From contig CAMJNN010000013.1 of the NCBI GenBank assembly GCA_946407325.1, positions 1-21,749 on the forward strand: a stretch of 21,749 bases of DNA, given 5' to 3'. The translations under genes and the position numbers were made by a program. Positions 1-8,099 of the stretch are shown here, one piece after another. The notes beneath the pieces are model-generated. The model made no database searches and was not told where the DNA came from. It saw only the letters and a list, made by a program, of their open reading frames with translations. This DNA comes from an uncultured Prevotellaceae bacterium. GTDB lineage: Bacteria; Bacteroidota; Bacteroidia; Bacteroidales; Bacteroidaceae. Numbering within the stretch: the first letter of the stretch is position 1; each line of letters starts with the position of its first letter.

Positions 1-2
1 TT

Positions 3-1127
3 CTGGCTTCATTTGCTGAGAAATATGACAGTTATGCTATTTACGATGTGGATGTGTGGATAAAGAGTCTGCCAACTTTTATTATTGCTTTGGTGACACT
101 GGTAATTATCTTCATCCTGGCATGGAGAAACGGACGCACCTATTGCAACACCATCTGTCCGGTGGGAACAGTGTTGGGGTTCTTTGCTAGGTTCTCATTC
201 TTCCATGTTACCTTTGATGCAGAGAAGTGCAAGAACTGCAGTATGTGTTCTCGCAACTGCAAGGCTTCTTGTATCGACTATAAGACGCATACCGTTGACT
301 ACAGCCGCTGTGTGACTTGCGGCAATTGCTTGGAGCAGTGTAAGTTTGGCGCTTTGAGCTATAAATTTGGCACACCATCTTTGGCTACTGCATTCCCTAA
401 GCCTGTAGTGATAGAGAAACCTGCTCCAAAGGCAACTGCAAAAGCAGAAGCTCCTAAAGCAGAGGAAAAGGCTGAGGTGAAAGACCCTGGTTTGCGTACC
501 TTCCTGACCACTATCGCAGTGGGTGCAGCAGCGGCTGCTAAGGCACAGGTTATTCCAGAGGCTACCGATAAAAAGGTAGATGGCGGTTTGGCTGAGATAG
601 AAGACAAGGTGGCTCCGAAGCGTGCTACGAAGATTGTGCCTCCTGGTGCAAAGAGTCTGAAAAATATGGCTCAGCACTGTACCAGCTGTCAGCTCTGTGT
701 ATCAGCTTGTCCGAACGGTGTACTGCGCCCCAGCACCGATTTGCTGACACTGATGCAACCCGTGTCAAGCTACGAGATCGGTTATTGCCGTCCTGAGTGC
801 GTACGTTGCTCTGAAGTTTGTCCGGCTGGTGCTATCAAGCTGATTGATGTGGCAGAGAAATCATCTATCCAAATCGGGCATGCTGTATGGACACGTGAAC
901 TGTGTGTTCCTATCAAAGATGGTCAGGAGTGCGGCAACTGTGCCCGTCACTGTCCGACAGGTGCTATCACAATGGTTCCAAGTGATGCCAACGATCCTAA
1001 ATCACTGAAGATTCCTGTGGTGAACGATGAGATGTGTATTGGTTGTGGCGCTTGCGAGAACTTGTGTCCGTCTCGCCCAATCAGTGCAATCTATGTAGAA
1101 GGTCACGAAGTACACAGAACTATCTAA
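3..1127 (+). CDS. Membrane-anchored 4Fe-4S polyferredoxin, 5' partial
   Basis: The reading frame is open to the left edge, so the GTG at 48 is not the true start and the N-terminus, probably more membrane helices, is missing. A hydrophobic helix (around LPTFIIALVTLVIIFILAW) is followed by a CNTICPVG motif as in NapH/CcoG-type proteins, then by several ferredoxin motifs: CKNCSMCSRNC, CVTCGNCLEQC, CTSCQLCVSACP, CVRCSEVCP, CGNCARHCP and CIGCGACENLCP. An Ala/Lys/Glu-rich linker and a second Ala-rich hydrophobic stretch (FLTTIAVGAAAAAKA) separate the first ferredoxin block from the later ones. The family carries electrons through several 4Fe-4S clusters at the membrane; donor and acceptor cannot be read here. 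The next gene starts 13 bases downstream and encodes an exported Fe-S aldo/keto reductase, a likely redox partner by inference. The redox-protein call is firm; the physiological role is unknown. Confidence 0.88.
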   Translation: MASFAEKYDSYAIYDVDVWIKSLPTFIIALVTLVIIFILAWRNGRTYCNTICPVGTVLGFFARFSFFHVTFDAEKCKNCSMCSRNCKASCIDYKTHTVDYSRCVTCGNCLEQCKFGALSYKFGTPSLATAFPKPVVIEKPAPKATAKAEAPKAEEKAEVKDPGLRTFLTTIAVGAAAAAKAQVIPEATDKKVDGGLAEIEDKVAPKRATKIVPPGAKSLKNMAQHCTSCQLCVSACPNGVLRPSTDLLTLMQPVSSYEIGYCRPECVRCSEVCPAGAIKLIDVAEKSSIQIGHAVWTRELCVPIKDGQECGNCARHCPTGAITMVPSDANDPKSLKIPVVNDEMCIGCGACENLCPSRPISAIYVEGHEVHRTI

Positions 1128-1140
1128 TTCATTACAAATT

Positions 1141-2577
1141 ATGGCTGAAGAAAAGAAGAACAATATAAGCAGACGTGGGTTTTTAAAGGCGATGGGAGCT
1201 GGCGCAACAGTGGCTGCAGGAGCAGCACTGGAAAGTTGTGGTTCTAAGAAAAAGGATTTGCAATATGATCCAGCTGGGCATCACACCACTGAGGTACCCA
1301 TAGGACAGATGACTTATCGAACTTGGCCAACAGGTGATAAAGTATCTATACTAGGCTATGGCTGTATGCGATGGCCAACCCTACAGAGGCCTGATGAAAA
1401 TGGAAATGTCATCGATCAGGAACGGGTGAATGAACTGGTTGACTATGCCATTGAGCATGGTGTGAACTATTTCGACACGGCTCCAGTATATGTACAGGGA
1501 CAATCGGAGCGTGCCACTGGTATCGCCCTGAAGCGTCATCCAAGAGACAGCTATTACATTGCTACCAAAATGTCTAACCAGCGAATGGCTGGTAGAGGTC
1601 TTTCTCCACAGGAGATGCTGAAACAATCGCAAGAGATGTATTACAACTCTTTCAAAGAGTTGCAGACTGACTATATCGACTATTATCTTTTGCACTCTAT
1701 CGGAGGTGGTGACGGAATTCCTTTGCTGAATGAGCGTTTCTTCGACTGTGGCATGATTGATTTTCTGGTAAAGGAACGCGAGGCAGGTAGAATACGTCAC
1801 CTTGGCTGGTCGTTCCACGGCGATGTAGCTGTGTTCGACCACATGCTTCAGTTGCACGACGAAGGCAAGTATAAGTGGGATTTCGTACAGATCCAAATGA
1901 ACTACCTCGACTGGACCCATGCCAAGGAGACCAATCCTCGCAATGTGAATGCAGAATACCTTTACGGCGAACTGGAAAAGCGCAATATCCCAGTGGTGAT
2001 TATGGAGCCTTTGCTGGGTGGTCGTTTATCAAACGTGCCTAACCATATCGTTGCTCGCCTAAAGCAACAGGAACCTGAGAACAGTGTGGCATCATGGGCA
2101 TTCCGCTTCTGTGGTACCTATCCTGGGGTGATGACTGCCTTGAGTGGTATGACCTATATGGAACACTTGCAAGATAATATCCGTAGCTTCTCCCCATTGA
2201 AACCATTGACACAGGAGCAGCTTGACTACCTGGAAGATACAGCAAGCTTGATGGTTACCTACCCCACCATTCCCTGCAACAATTGCCAGTACTGCATGCC
2301 TTGTCCATACGGACTGGATATCCCTGGTGTTTTGATGCACTACAACAAATGTGTGAACGAGGGTAACATACCTGAAACCATGCAGGATCCCAACTACAAG
2401 AAAGCCCGTCAAGCCTTCTTGGTTGGATACGACCGTGCAGTACCTAAGCTGCGTCAGGCCAGTCATTGCACCAGTTGCAACCAGTGTTCACCTGAGTGTC
2501 CACAACGCATCAACATCCCTGCACAGATGCAAAGGATAGATGAATATGTGGAGAAACTTAAACAAGGCACTTTATAA
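1141..2577 (+). CDS. Tat-exported aldo/keto reductase with C-terminal 4Fe-4S motifs
   Basis: A 478-residue protein. The N-terminus has a twin-arginine motif (SRRGFLK, residues 10-16), an Ala/Gly-rich h-region and Cys33 in LESC, which may be a lipobox although Glu at -2 is unusual. The central aldo/keto reductase barrel retains the family's catalytic tetrad: Asp112 and Tyr117 in FDTAPVY, Lys143 in ATKM and His185 in LLHS. The C-terminus carries CNNCQYCMPCP and CTSCNQCSPECP, matching a ferredoxin-like extension. Folding before Tat export fits a cofactor-bearing protein. The substrate cannot be deduced. It follows the polyferredoxin gene by 13 bases, and its stop codon overlaps the next start by one base (TAATG), so the three genes are probably co-transcribed. 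Electron transfer between this enzyme and the polyferredoxin is inference. Confidence 0.92.
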   Translation: MAEEKKNNISRRGFLKAMGAGATVAAGAALESCGSKKKDLQYDPAGHHTTEVPIGQMTYRTWPTGDKVSILGYGCMRWPTLQRPDENGNVIDQERVNELVDYAIEHGVNYFDTAPVYVQGQSERATGIALKRHPRDSYYIATKMSNQRMAGRGLSPQEMLKQSQEMYYNSFKELQTDYIDYYLLHSIGGGDGIPLLNERFFDCGMIDFLVKEREAGRIRHLGWSFHGDVAVFDHMLQLHDEGKYKWDFVQIQMNYLDWTHAKETNPRNVNAEYLYGELEKRNIPVVIMEPLLGGRLSNVPNHIVARLKQQEPENSVASWAFRFCGTYPGVMTALSGMTYMEHLQDNIRSFSPLKPLTQEQLDYLEDTASLMVTYPTIPCNNCQYCMPCPYGLDIPGVLMHYNKCVNEGNIPETMQDPNYKKARQAFLVGYDRAVPKLRQASHCTSCNQCSPECPQRINIPAQMQRIDEYVEKLKQGTL

Positions 2578-3608
2578 TGTACAGTTTTACATGCGATTAT
2601 TCTGAGGGGGCACACCCGAATATCCTGAAAAAACTTCAGGAAAGGAACCTCATACAGCATCCTGGCTATGGCGAGGATGAAGTAACTAACGAAGCGATTG
2701 AACTAATTCGCCAACGCATCGGTAACTCCAAAGCAACCATCTACTTCGTGACAGGTGGCACCCAAGCCAATATGGCTGTCATTTCTTCTCTACTACGCAC
2801 ACCAGAGGCTGTGATTTGTGTGGATGGAGGACATATCTGGGCCCACGAAACGGGTGCCATCGAAGCTACCGGACATCGTGTTATCACTGTACCAGGTGTT
2901 GAAGGCAAAATTACTCCTGCTGGTATTCAGAAAGCGCTCGACGACTACTTCATGCGTCCTCACATGGTGAAACCTGCGATGGTGTATATCTCTGATGCCA
3001 CTGAGGTGGGTACCATCTATAAGAAAGCCGAGCTGCAAGCCATCAGTGAGTTCTGTCGTTCACACAAGTTGTTACTTTATCTTGATGGAGCCCGTTTAGG
3101 TAGCGCATTGACATCAGACGAGAACAACCTCACCTTACATGACCTAACCGAGCTAACGGACGTATTCTATATTGGTGGTACGAAAAATGGTGCTTTGTTT
3201 GGCGAGGCCATCGTGTTTAACAATCCTGAGCTGTATCCTGATTTCGACTATGTACGTAAGGAGCGTGGAGCATTACTGGCCAAGGGTTGGCTCTTGGGCG
3301 TTCAGTTTGGTGAGTTGTTTAAGGACGACCTCTATTTCAAGATTGCCCGTCATGCTAACGTACTGGCCAAGAAACTGTCAACAGCTTTGAAGGAAGCTGG
3401 ATTTGAGTTTCTAGCCGACTCCCCCACCAACCAAGTATTCCCCATCGTCAGCAAAGAAGAAATGGCTATCTTGGCGAAGAAGTATATATTTGAGGAGTGG
3501 CAACCAATGGACGAGCATCATTCGGCCATCCGTTTTGTTACCTCTTGGGCAACGGATGAGGAGCATGTGGATGAACTAATTGATGATTGCAGAAAATTGA
3601 GACTATAA
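2577..3608 (+). CDS. Low-specificity L-threonine aldolase family, PLP-dependent
   Basis: A 343-residue fold-type I PLP enzyme of the beta-eliminating lyase/threonine aldolase family, expected to cleave L-threonine or L-allo-threonine to glycine and acetaldehyde in the cytoplasm. Visible motifs are the N-terminal SEGAHPNIL and [10 protein letters not shown] segments, the cofactor-phosphate region VTGGTQANM, the DGARLG motif whose Asp contacts the PLP ring nitrogen, and GGTKNG, in which Lys203 is the expected Schiff-base lysine. The length is normal for the family. The start ATG overlaps the previous stop codon by one base, indicating translational coupling. Stereospecificity (D/L, allo) cannot be read from sequence, and a related beta-eliminating activity remains possible. 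The following gene, glycerol kinase, begins 11 bases after the stop. Confidence 0.9.
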   Translation: MYSFTCDYSEGAHPNILKKLQERNLIQHPGYGEDEVTNEAIELIRQRIGNSKATIYFVTGGTQANMAVISSLLRTPEAVICVDGGHIWAHETGAIEATGHRVITVPGVEGKITPAGIQKALDDYFMRPHMVKPAMVYISDATEVGTIYKKAELQAISEFCRSHKLLLYLDGARLGSALTSDENNLTLHDLTELTDVFYIGGTKNGALFGEAIVFNNPELYPDFDYVRKERGALLAKGWLLGVQFGELFKDDLYFKIARHANVLAKKLSTALKEAGFEFLADSPTNQVFPIVSKEEMAILAKKYIFEEWQPMDEHHSAIRFVTSWATDEEHVDELIDDCRKLRL

Positions 3609-3619
3609 ATCATAACACT

Positions 3620-5110
3620 ATGGAAAAATATATTTTAGCAGTAGATCAAGGCACCAGCAGTTCGCGCGCCATTATCTTCAACAAGAAAGGTGAGAGCTGT
3701 GCTGTGGCACAGAAAGAATTTACCCAACATTTCCCGAAGTCAGGATGGGTGGAGCATAACCCACACGAGATATGGTCGTCAGAAGCATCGGTCATCAGTG
3801 AGGCAATGGCGAAGTTGGGTATCAACGGAGCTGAGATTGCCGGCATAGGTATCACCAACCAACGCGAAACCACCATTGTGTGGGATGTAGAGACTGAAGA
3901 GCCTATCTATAATGCCATTGTGTGGCAAGACCGTCGTACGGCTGAGTATTGCGATGAACTGAAAGCACAGGGGGTGACAGACATGATTCACGAGAAAACG
4001 GGTCTGATCATCGATGCTTACTTCAGTGCGACAAAAATCAAATGGATTCTCGACAATGTGAAAGGCGCCAGGAAACGTGCCCAGCAAGGTAAGTTGCGCT
4101 TCGGAACCGTTGATTCATGGTTGGTGTGGCGACTGACAAAGGGTACACTCCACATCACAGATGCGACTAACGCCTCACGCACTATGTTGTTCAATATACA
4201 CACCCTGCAATGGGACGAAGAGCTGCTGAAGCTGTTCGACATACCTTTATCGATGATGCCTGAAGTGAAGTCATGCAGCGAGGTATATGGATATACACAA
4301 TCGCCCATCTTCAACCAGCCAGTAGCTATCGGCGGTATTGCGGGCGATCAACAGGCTGCGCTCTTCGGACAGCTCTGCACAGAACCGGGCAGCGTGAAGA
4401 ATACCTATGGCACTGGTTGCTTCCTACTGATGAACAGTGGCGAAAAACCTATCATGTCGAAGAATAACCTGCTTACCACCATTGCCCTCAAACGAGGCGA
4501 CAAGGTGACCTATGCTTTGGAAGGCAGTATCTTCGTGGGAGGTTCGGTGGTACAGTGGTTGCGCGACGGACTGGGTATCATCAAGTCTTCAGGTGAGATT
4601 GAAGCCTTGGCAGCTACCGTACCTGATACAGGTGGGGTATATTTCGTGCCTGCCCTCACAGGCATGGGTGCTCCTTACTGGGATCAGTATGCACGTGGAA
4701 GCATCACAGGCATCAGTCGTGGTACCACCGCTGCTCATATTGCCCGTGCTGCATTGGAGGGCATTGCTTTCCAAACACTCGACATCGTGCAGGCTATGCA
4801 ACGTGACGCCGACTTACCTCTCAAGGAATTGAAGGTAGATGGTGGCGCATCACGCAACAACCTGATGATGCAGTTCCAAGCTGACATACTGAACACCAAG
4901 GTGATTCGTCCGCGTAATCCAGAAACCACCGCTTTAGGCGCCACCTATCTGGCTGGCTTGGCCGTTGGTTACTGGAAGAGCGTAGAGGAGATACGCGACC
5001 AATGGCAGATCGACTCGATGTTTATGCCTACCGACGACCGTCAGCAAGTGGAACAAGCTGTCAAAGGATGGCGAGAAGCGATACAAAGAACTTTAACCTT
5101 AAACAAATAA
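3620..5110 (+). CDS. glpK: Glycerol kinase
   Basis: A 496-residue FGGY-family kinase that phosphorylates glycerol to sn-glycerol 3-phosphate with ATP in the cytoplasm. It opens with the nucleotide-binding [13 protein letters not shown], followed by [11 protein letters not shown], the glycerol-contacting Arg82-Glu83 in GITNQRET, Asp243 in [13 protein letters not shown], and the C-terminal signature [13 protein letters not shown]. Length and motifs match the E. coli enzyme closely. An in-frame ATG lies 33 bases upstream, inside the threonine aldolase gene; the start at 3620 is preferred because the kinase domain begins right there and it leaves an 11-base spacer. The glycerol facilitator gene follows after 5 bases, so uptake and trapping of glycerol form a pair. 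No glycerol-3-phosphate dehydrogenase is present in the window. Confidence 0.97.
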   Translation: MEKYILAVDQGTSSSRAIIFNKKGESCAVAQKEFTQHFPKSGWVEHNPHEIWSSEASVISEAMAKLGINGAEIAGIGITNQRETTIVWDVETEEPIYNAIVWQDRRTAEYCDELKAQGVTDMIHEKTGLIIDAYFSATKIKWILDNVKGARKRAQQGKLRFGTVDSWLVWRLTKGTLHITDATNASRTMLFNIHTLQWDEELLKLFDIPLSMMPEVKSCSEVYGYTQSPIFNQPVAIGGIAGDQQAALFGQLCTEPGSVKNTYGTGCFLLMNSGEKPIMSKNNLLTTIALKRGDKVTYALEGSIFVGGSVVQWLRDGLGIIKSSGEIEALAATVPDTGGVYFVPALTGMGAPYWDQYARGSITGISRGTTAAHIARAALEGIAFQTLDIVQAMQRDADLPLKELKVDGGASRNNLMMQFQADILNTKVIRPRNPETTALGATYLAGLAVGYWKSVEEIRDQWQIDSMFMPTDDRQQVEQAVKGWREAIQRTLTLNK

Positions 5111-5115
5111 ATACT

Positions 5116-5835
5116 ATGATAGAGAAAATGATATTTGAGTTCTTAGGAACCATGATACTGATTCTGATGGGCGATGGCGTATGTGCCAACGTAAGTTTGG
5201 AAAAGTCAAAGGCAAAGGGTGCCGGCTGGGTAGTCGTTACCTTCGCATGGGGTCTTGCCGTGATGTGCGGTGTGTTCGTAGCGGGTCCTTATACGGGTGC
5301 ACATCTTAATCCCGCTGTATCTATCGGTTTGGCATTGGCGGGGTCGTTCGACTGGAACTTGGTAATACCTTATATCATTGCCCAGATGTTGGGAGGCTTT
5401 GTTGGAGCAGTGTTGGTCTATCTGTATTTCAAGGACCACTACGACGCTACGCCTGATGCAGATACCAAGTTAGGTACCTTCTGTACCATTCCTGCTATCC
5501 GCAACAAGTGGCGCAACCTGCTGAGTGAGGTGATTGGTACCTTCGTACTGGTATATTGCATCCTCGCCATAGGCAATGTGGGCAATACACCCGAACTGGG
5601 TATGGGTAGCTTGGGCGCTTTCCCTGTTACCTTCCTGATCGTTGCCATCGGTATGTCGTTGGGCGGAACCACAGGTTATGCCATCAATCCAGCCCGTGAC
5701 TTGGCTCCTCGTTTCGCACATTTCATCCTGCCAATCAAGGGCAAACGCAACAGCGACTGGAGTTATGCCTGGGTTCCAGGTGTTGGTCCAATCATCGGAT
5801 GCGCCATCGCAGCAGCCTTGTATTTACTTGTATAA
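5116..5835 (+). CDS. glpF: Glycerol uptake facilitator (MIP/aquaglyceroporin)
   Basis: A 239-residue inner-membrane channel for passive glycerol entry. It shows the two half-helix signatures of the major intrinsic protein family: AHLNPAVS (NPA at 65-67) and AINPARDLAPRF (NPA at 191-193). Arg194 is the selectivity-filter arginine, and Asp195 directly after it is typical of glycerol facilitators rather than water-only aquaporins. Several hydrophobic segments are visible, consistent with six transmembrane helices. The frame is open upstream into glpK, but ATG 5116 lies just after the glpK stop and starts with the expected first helix (IEKMIFEFLGTMILILMGDG). Coupling to glpK is the usual arrangement: the kinase traps what the channel admits. 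Confidence 0.96.
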   Translation: MIEKMIFEFLGTMILILMGDGVCANVSLEKSKAKGAGWVVVTFAWGLAVMCGVFVAGPYTGAHLNPAVSIGLALAGSFDWNLVIPYIIAQMLGGFVGAVLVYLYFKDHYDATPDADTKLGTFCTIPAIRNKWRNLLSEVIGTFVLVYCILAIGNVGNTPELGMGSLGAFPVTFLIVAIGMSLGGTTGYAINPARDLAPRFAHFILPIKGKRNSDWSYAWVPGVGPIIGCAIAAALYLLV

Positions 5836-5846
5836 AAAGAAGGATC

Positions 5847-6944
5847 ATGATGAAGAATTGTGTATTGGGTGGATTGCTCTTAGCGCTGACAGCTTGCAGT
5901 TCTACTACGAAAGTGGATGAGTTGACAATGATTGTGGGCACTTACACTTTTGCTGGGAGCGAAGGTATCTATACTTATAAGTTTGACCAAGAAAACGGTA
6001 CAGTAAGGCCACTGGAGGTCATCAAGATGAAGAACCCCTCCTACCTCACCCTCTCTGCCAACCAAAATGTGATGTATGTGGTGAGCGAGAACCACGATGA
6101 GACAGCTGCGGTATCAGCTTTCAAGTTCGACAAGGAGAGCGGAAAGGCTGAGTTGCTAAACAGTCAGATGACCTACGGGGAAGATCCATGCTATGTGGCT
6201 ACCAACGGTAAGATTGTCACCACTGCCAACTATTCAGGGGGCAGTATGTCGGTTTTTCCCCTTCGCTATGACGGTAGCTTAGAGCCTATCGACACCATCT
6301 TCTGTGGTAACATCGGCGGTCCGGATATGAGTCGTCAGGAAGCGCCGCATGTGCATTGCACAGCTTTCACTCCTGATGGCAAGCAGCTGTTAATTACCGA
6401 CTTCAGTGCCGACCGCATCCTGCACTTCGATGTGGAAGCCGACCCATCCAAGCCTCATCTGCTATTAGACACCACACCTATTGATGCAGATTCTGGTCCC
6501 AGACACATTATCTTCAGTCATGATGGCAAGTGTGTATATATCATCAGCGAATTGAGCGAGGCCGTAACGGTATGCAGCTACAACCAAGGGAAGATGGAAG
6601 TGATACAGACCATCGAGACGCACCCTCAAGCTGACCGCCATGCAGCTGATATTCATCTCTCACCCGATGGCAAGTTCCTCTATGCCAGTGTGAGAGATAT
6701 AGATGATGGACTGGCTATCTTTGAAGTGGACCAGCAAACGGGGTTGCTGACAAAGGTGGGCTATCAACCTACAGGCAAACATCCACGTAACTTCAACATC
6801 ACTCCCAATGGCAAATATGTGTTGGTGGCGGATATGAAGGACAACAAGATTGAGATATTTGAGCGCAACACAAAGACGGGACTGCTAACAAAGACGGATG
6901 AGATGGAGTTAAGCATGCCAGTATGTGTTGTATTCGCAAAATAA
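5847..6944 (+). CDS. Lipoprotein lactonase, 6-phosphogluconolactonase (YbhE-type) beta-propeller
   Basis: A 365-residue protein of the seven-bladed propeller lactonase family, which in cytosolic members hydrolyses 6-phosphogluconolactone. Repeated blade-like motifs are visible: TPDGKQLLITDFSADRI, SHDGKCVYIISELSEAV, SPDGKFLYASVRDIDDG and TPNGKYVLVADMKDNKI. The N-terminus is a lipoprotein signal ending in LTAC (Cys17), so the protein should be anchored outside the cytoplasm. That argues against a role in the cytosolic pentose phosphate pathway and leaves the true substrate open. Two ATGs are adjacent (5847 and 5850); either gives the same lipobox. The frame is open further upstream into glpF, but only from 5847 does a signal peptide start. 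The fold call is firm; the reaction is tentative. Confidence 0.85.
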   Translation: MMKNCVLGGLLLALTACSSTTKVDELTMIVGTYTFAGSEGIYTYKFDQENGTVRPLEVIKMKNPSYLTLSANQNVMYVVSENHDETAAVSAFKFDKESGKAELLNSQMTYGEDPCYVATNGKIVTTANYSGGSMSVFPLRYDGSLEPIDTIFCGNIGGPDMSRQEAPHVHCTAFTPDGKQLLITDFSADRILHFDVEADPSKPHLLLDTTPIDADSGPRHIIFSHDGKCVYIISELSEAVTVCSYNQGKMEVIQTIETHPQADRHAADIHLSPDGKFLYASVRDIDDGLAIFEVDQQTGLLTKVGYQPTGKHPRNFNITPNGKYVLVADMKDNKIEIFERNTKTGLLTKTDEMELSMPVCVVFAK

Positions 6945-6969
6945 ATAAACATTAAACACATAGAATGAA

Positions 6970-8094
6970 ATGAAAAAATCCTTCTGTAAATTCATAGTTG
7001 TATTGATAATTGTCAATTGTCAATTGTCAATTGTCAATTTGGCTAATGCACAAACTGAGGTAACCCCAGGTGTTACATTCGGCAAGAAGTTTGGTGTGAC
7101 CTATATACTGCCTCAGACAGAAATCGTGATTGAAGCCAAAGCTACACGACAACATTACGAACCTGGACAATTCAGTCAGTATGCAGAACGCTACCTGCGC
7201 CTAAGTGGTGTGAAACAGGAAGCAGAAACCACTTGGACCTTGGATGAAGTGAAGATGAAGCCGGTAGGTGTACCCAATCCATCTAACATCTACTTCGTTG
7301 AGATGAAGGATCGCACCACAGCACCCCTGATGGAACTGACAGCCGATGGCATTGTACGCTCTATCAACTTGCCATATGTGGGCGAACAGAAAACAGTACA
7401 GTCCCAGGCTCCACAACAGATGGTAGAACCCGACCTCGACCCGCGATCTTTTTTGACTGAAGAGATACTGACTGCGACATCAACCGCAAAAATGGCGGAG
7501 TTGGTGGCTCGTGAGATATACAGCATACGTGAGAGCAAGAACGCCCTACTTAGGGGCGAAGCCGACAACCTGCCCAAGGACGGTGCACAGTTGCAGATTA
7601 TGCTGGACAACCTCAACAAGCAAGAGAAAGCAATGACACAGATGTTTGAGGGCAAGGTGACGACCGACACCCATCAATTCTCCATAAAAGTGTCACCTAA
7701 GGAGATGAACAACTACGTAGTTTTCCGTTTCTCCAAGAAACTGGGTTTTGTAGAGTCCGACGACTTGGCAGGCGAACCTGTGGAGCTGACCATCATCAAC
7801 AAACATCTGGTACCCGATCAACCAGCTCAACCCACCGATGGTAAAGCAAGCAAACCGTTGGTCAACACGTTGTCAAATGGCAGTAAGACAGCCATAGAGG
7901 GCGTAGCTTATAATGTGCCAGGGAAAGCTGATGTGAAGTTGACCTACAACCATAAGGACCTTATCAAAACGGAGATGTCTATCACACAGTTTGGCACCAT
8001 CGAATACCTGTCGGCTCAGTTGTTTAACAGGAATACCGTTACCAAGGTGCAGTTTGACGTGACGACAGGAGCCCTGCTGAAAATCGAAAGATAA
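6970..8094 (+). CDS. DUF4831 family exported protein
   Basis: A 374-residue protein with a Sec-type signal peptide (basic MKKSFCK, hydrophobic core, likely cleavage after ANA at residue 27). The mature part resembles the Bacteroidetes DUF4831 family (GVTYILPQTEIVIEAKATR, YAERYLRLSGV, a C-terminal QLFNRNTVTKVQFD), for which I know no established function. No catalytic motif or membrane anchor is seen, so a periplasmic or surface location is expected. Codons 13-22 of the signal peptide lie in four tandem copies of the heptamer AATTGTC, a unit that is not a multiple of three. Gain or loss of one copy would shift the downstream frame. It lies 25 bases after the lactonase gene and 5 bases before the GH92 gene, consistent with one transcript. 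Confidence 0.8.
   Translation: MKKSFCKFIVVLIIVNCQLSIVNLANAQTEVTPGVTFGKKFGVTYILPQTEIVIEAKATRQHYEPGQFSQYAERYLRLSGVKQEAETTWTLDEVKMKPVGVPNPSNIYFVEMKDRTTAPLMELTADGIVRSINLPYVGEQKTVQSQAPQQMVEPDLDPRSFLTEEILTATSTAKMAELVAREIYSIRESKNALLRGEADNLPKDGAQLQIMLDNLNKQEKAMTQMFEGKVTTDTHQFSIKVSPKEMNNYVVFRFSKKLGFVESDDLAGEPVELTIINKHLVPDQPAQPTDGKASKPLVNTLSNGSKTAIEGVAYNVPGKADVKLTYNHKDLIKTEMSITQFGTIEYLSAQLFNRNTVTKVQFDVTTGALLKIER
7008..7039 (+). repeat. Tandem heptanucleotide repeat AATTGTC x4 inside a signal-peptide region
   Basis: Four perfect copies of AATTGTC occupy 7008-7035, followed by a partial AATT. Because 7 is coprime to 3, the repeat cycles through all frames and encodes the same seven residues (N-C-Q-L-S-I-V) in any forward frame, so the repeat itself never creates a stop. 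Copy-number change alters only the frame of what follows. Confidence 0.95.
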
Positions 8095-8099
8095 TAATT

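Noticed and set aside
48..1127. GTG at 48 as the true start of the polyferredoxin
   Set aside because: The frame is open to the first bases of the window, and the family usually has more N-terminal membrane segments, so the gene is simply cut by the edge.
7008..7039. CRISPR-like or mobile-element repeat
   Set aside because: Units are seven bases with no spacers and no terminal repeats; it is a simple tandem repeat.
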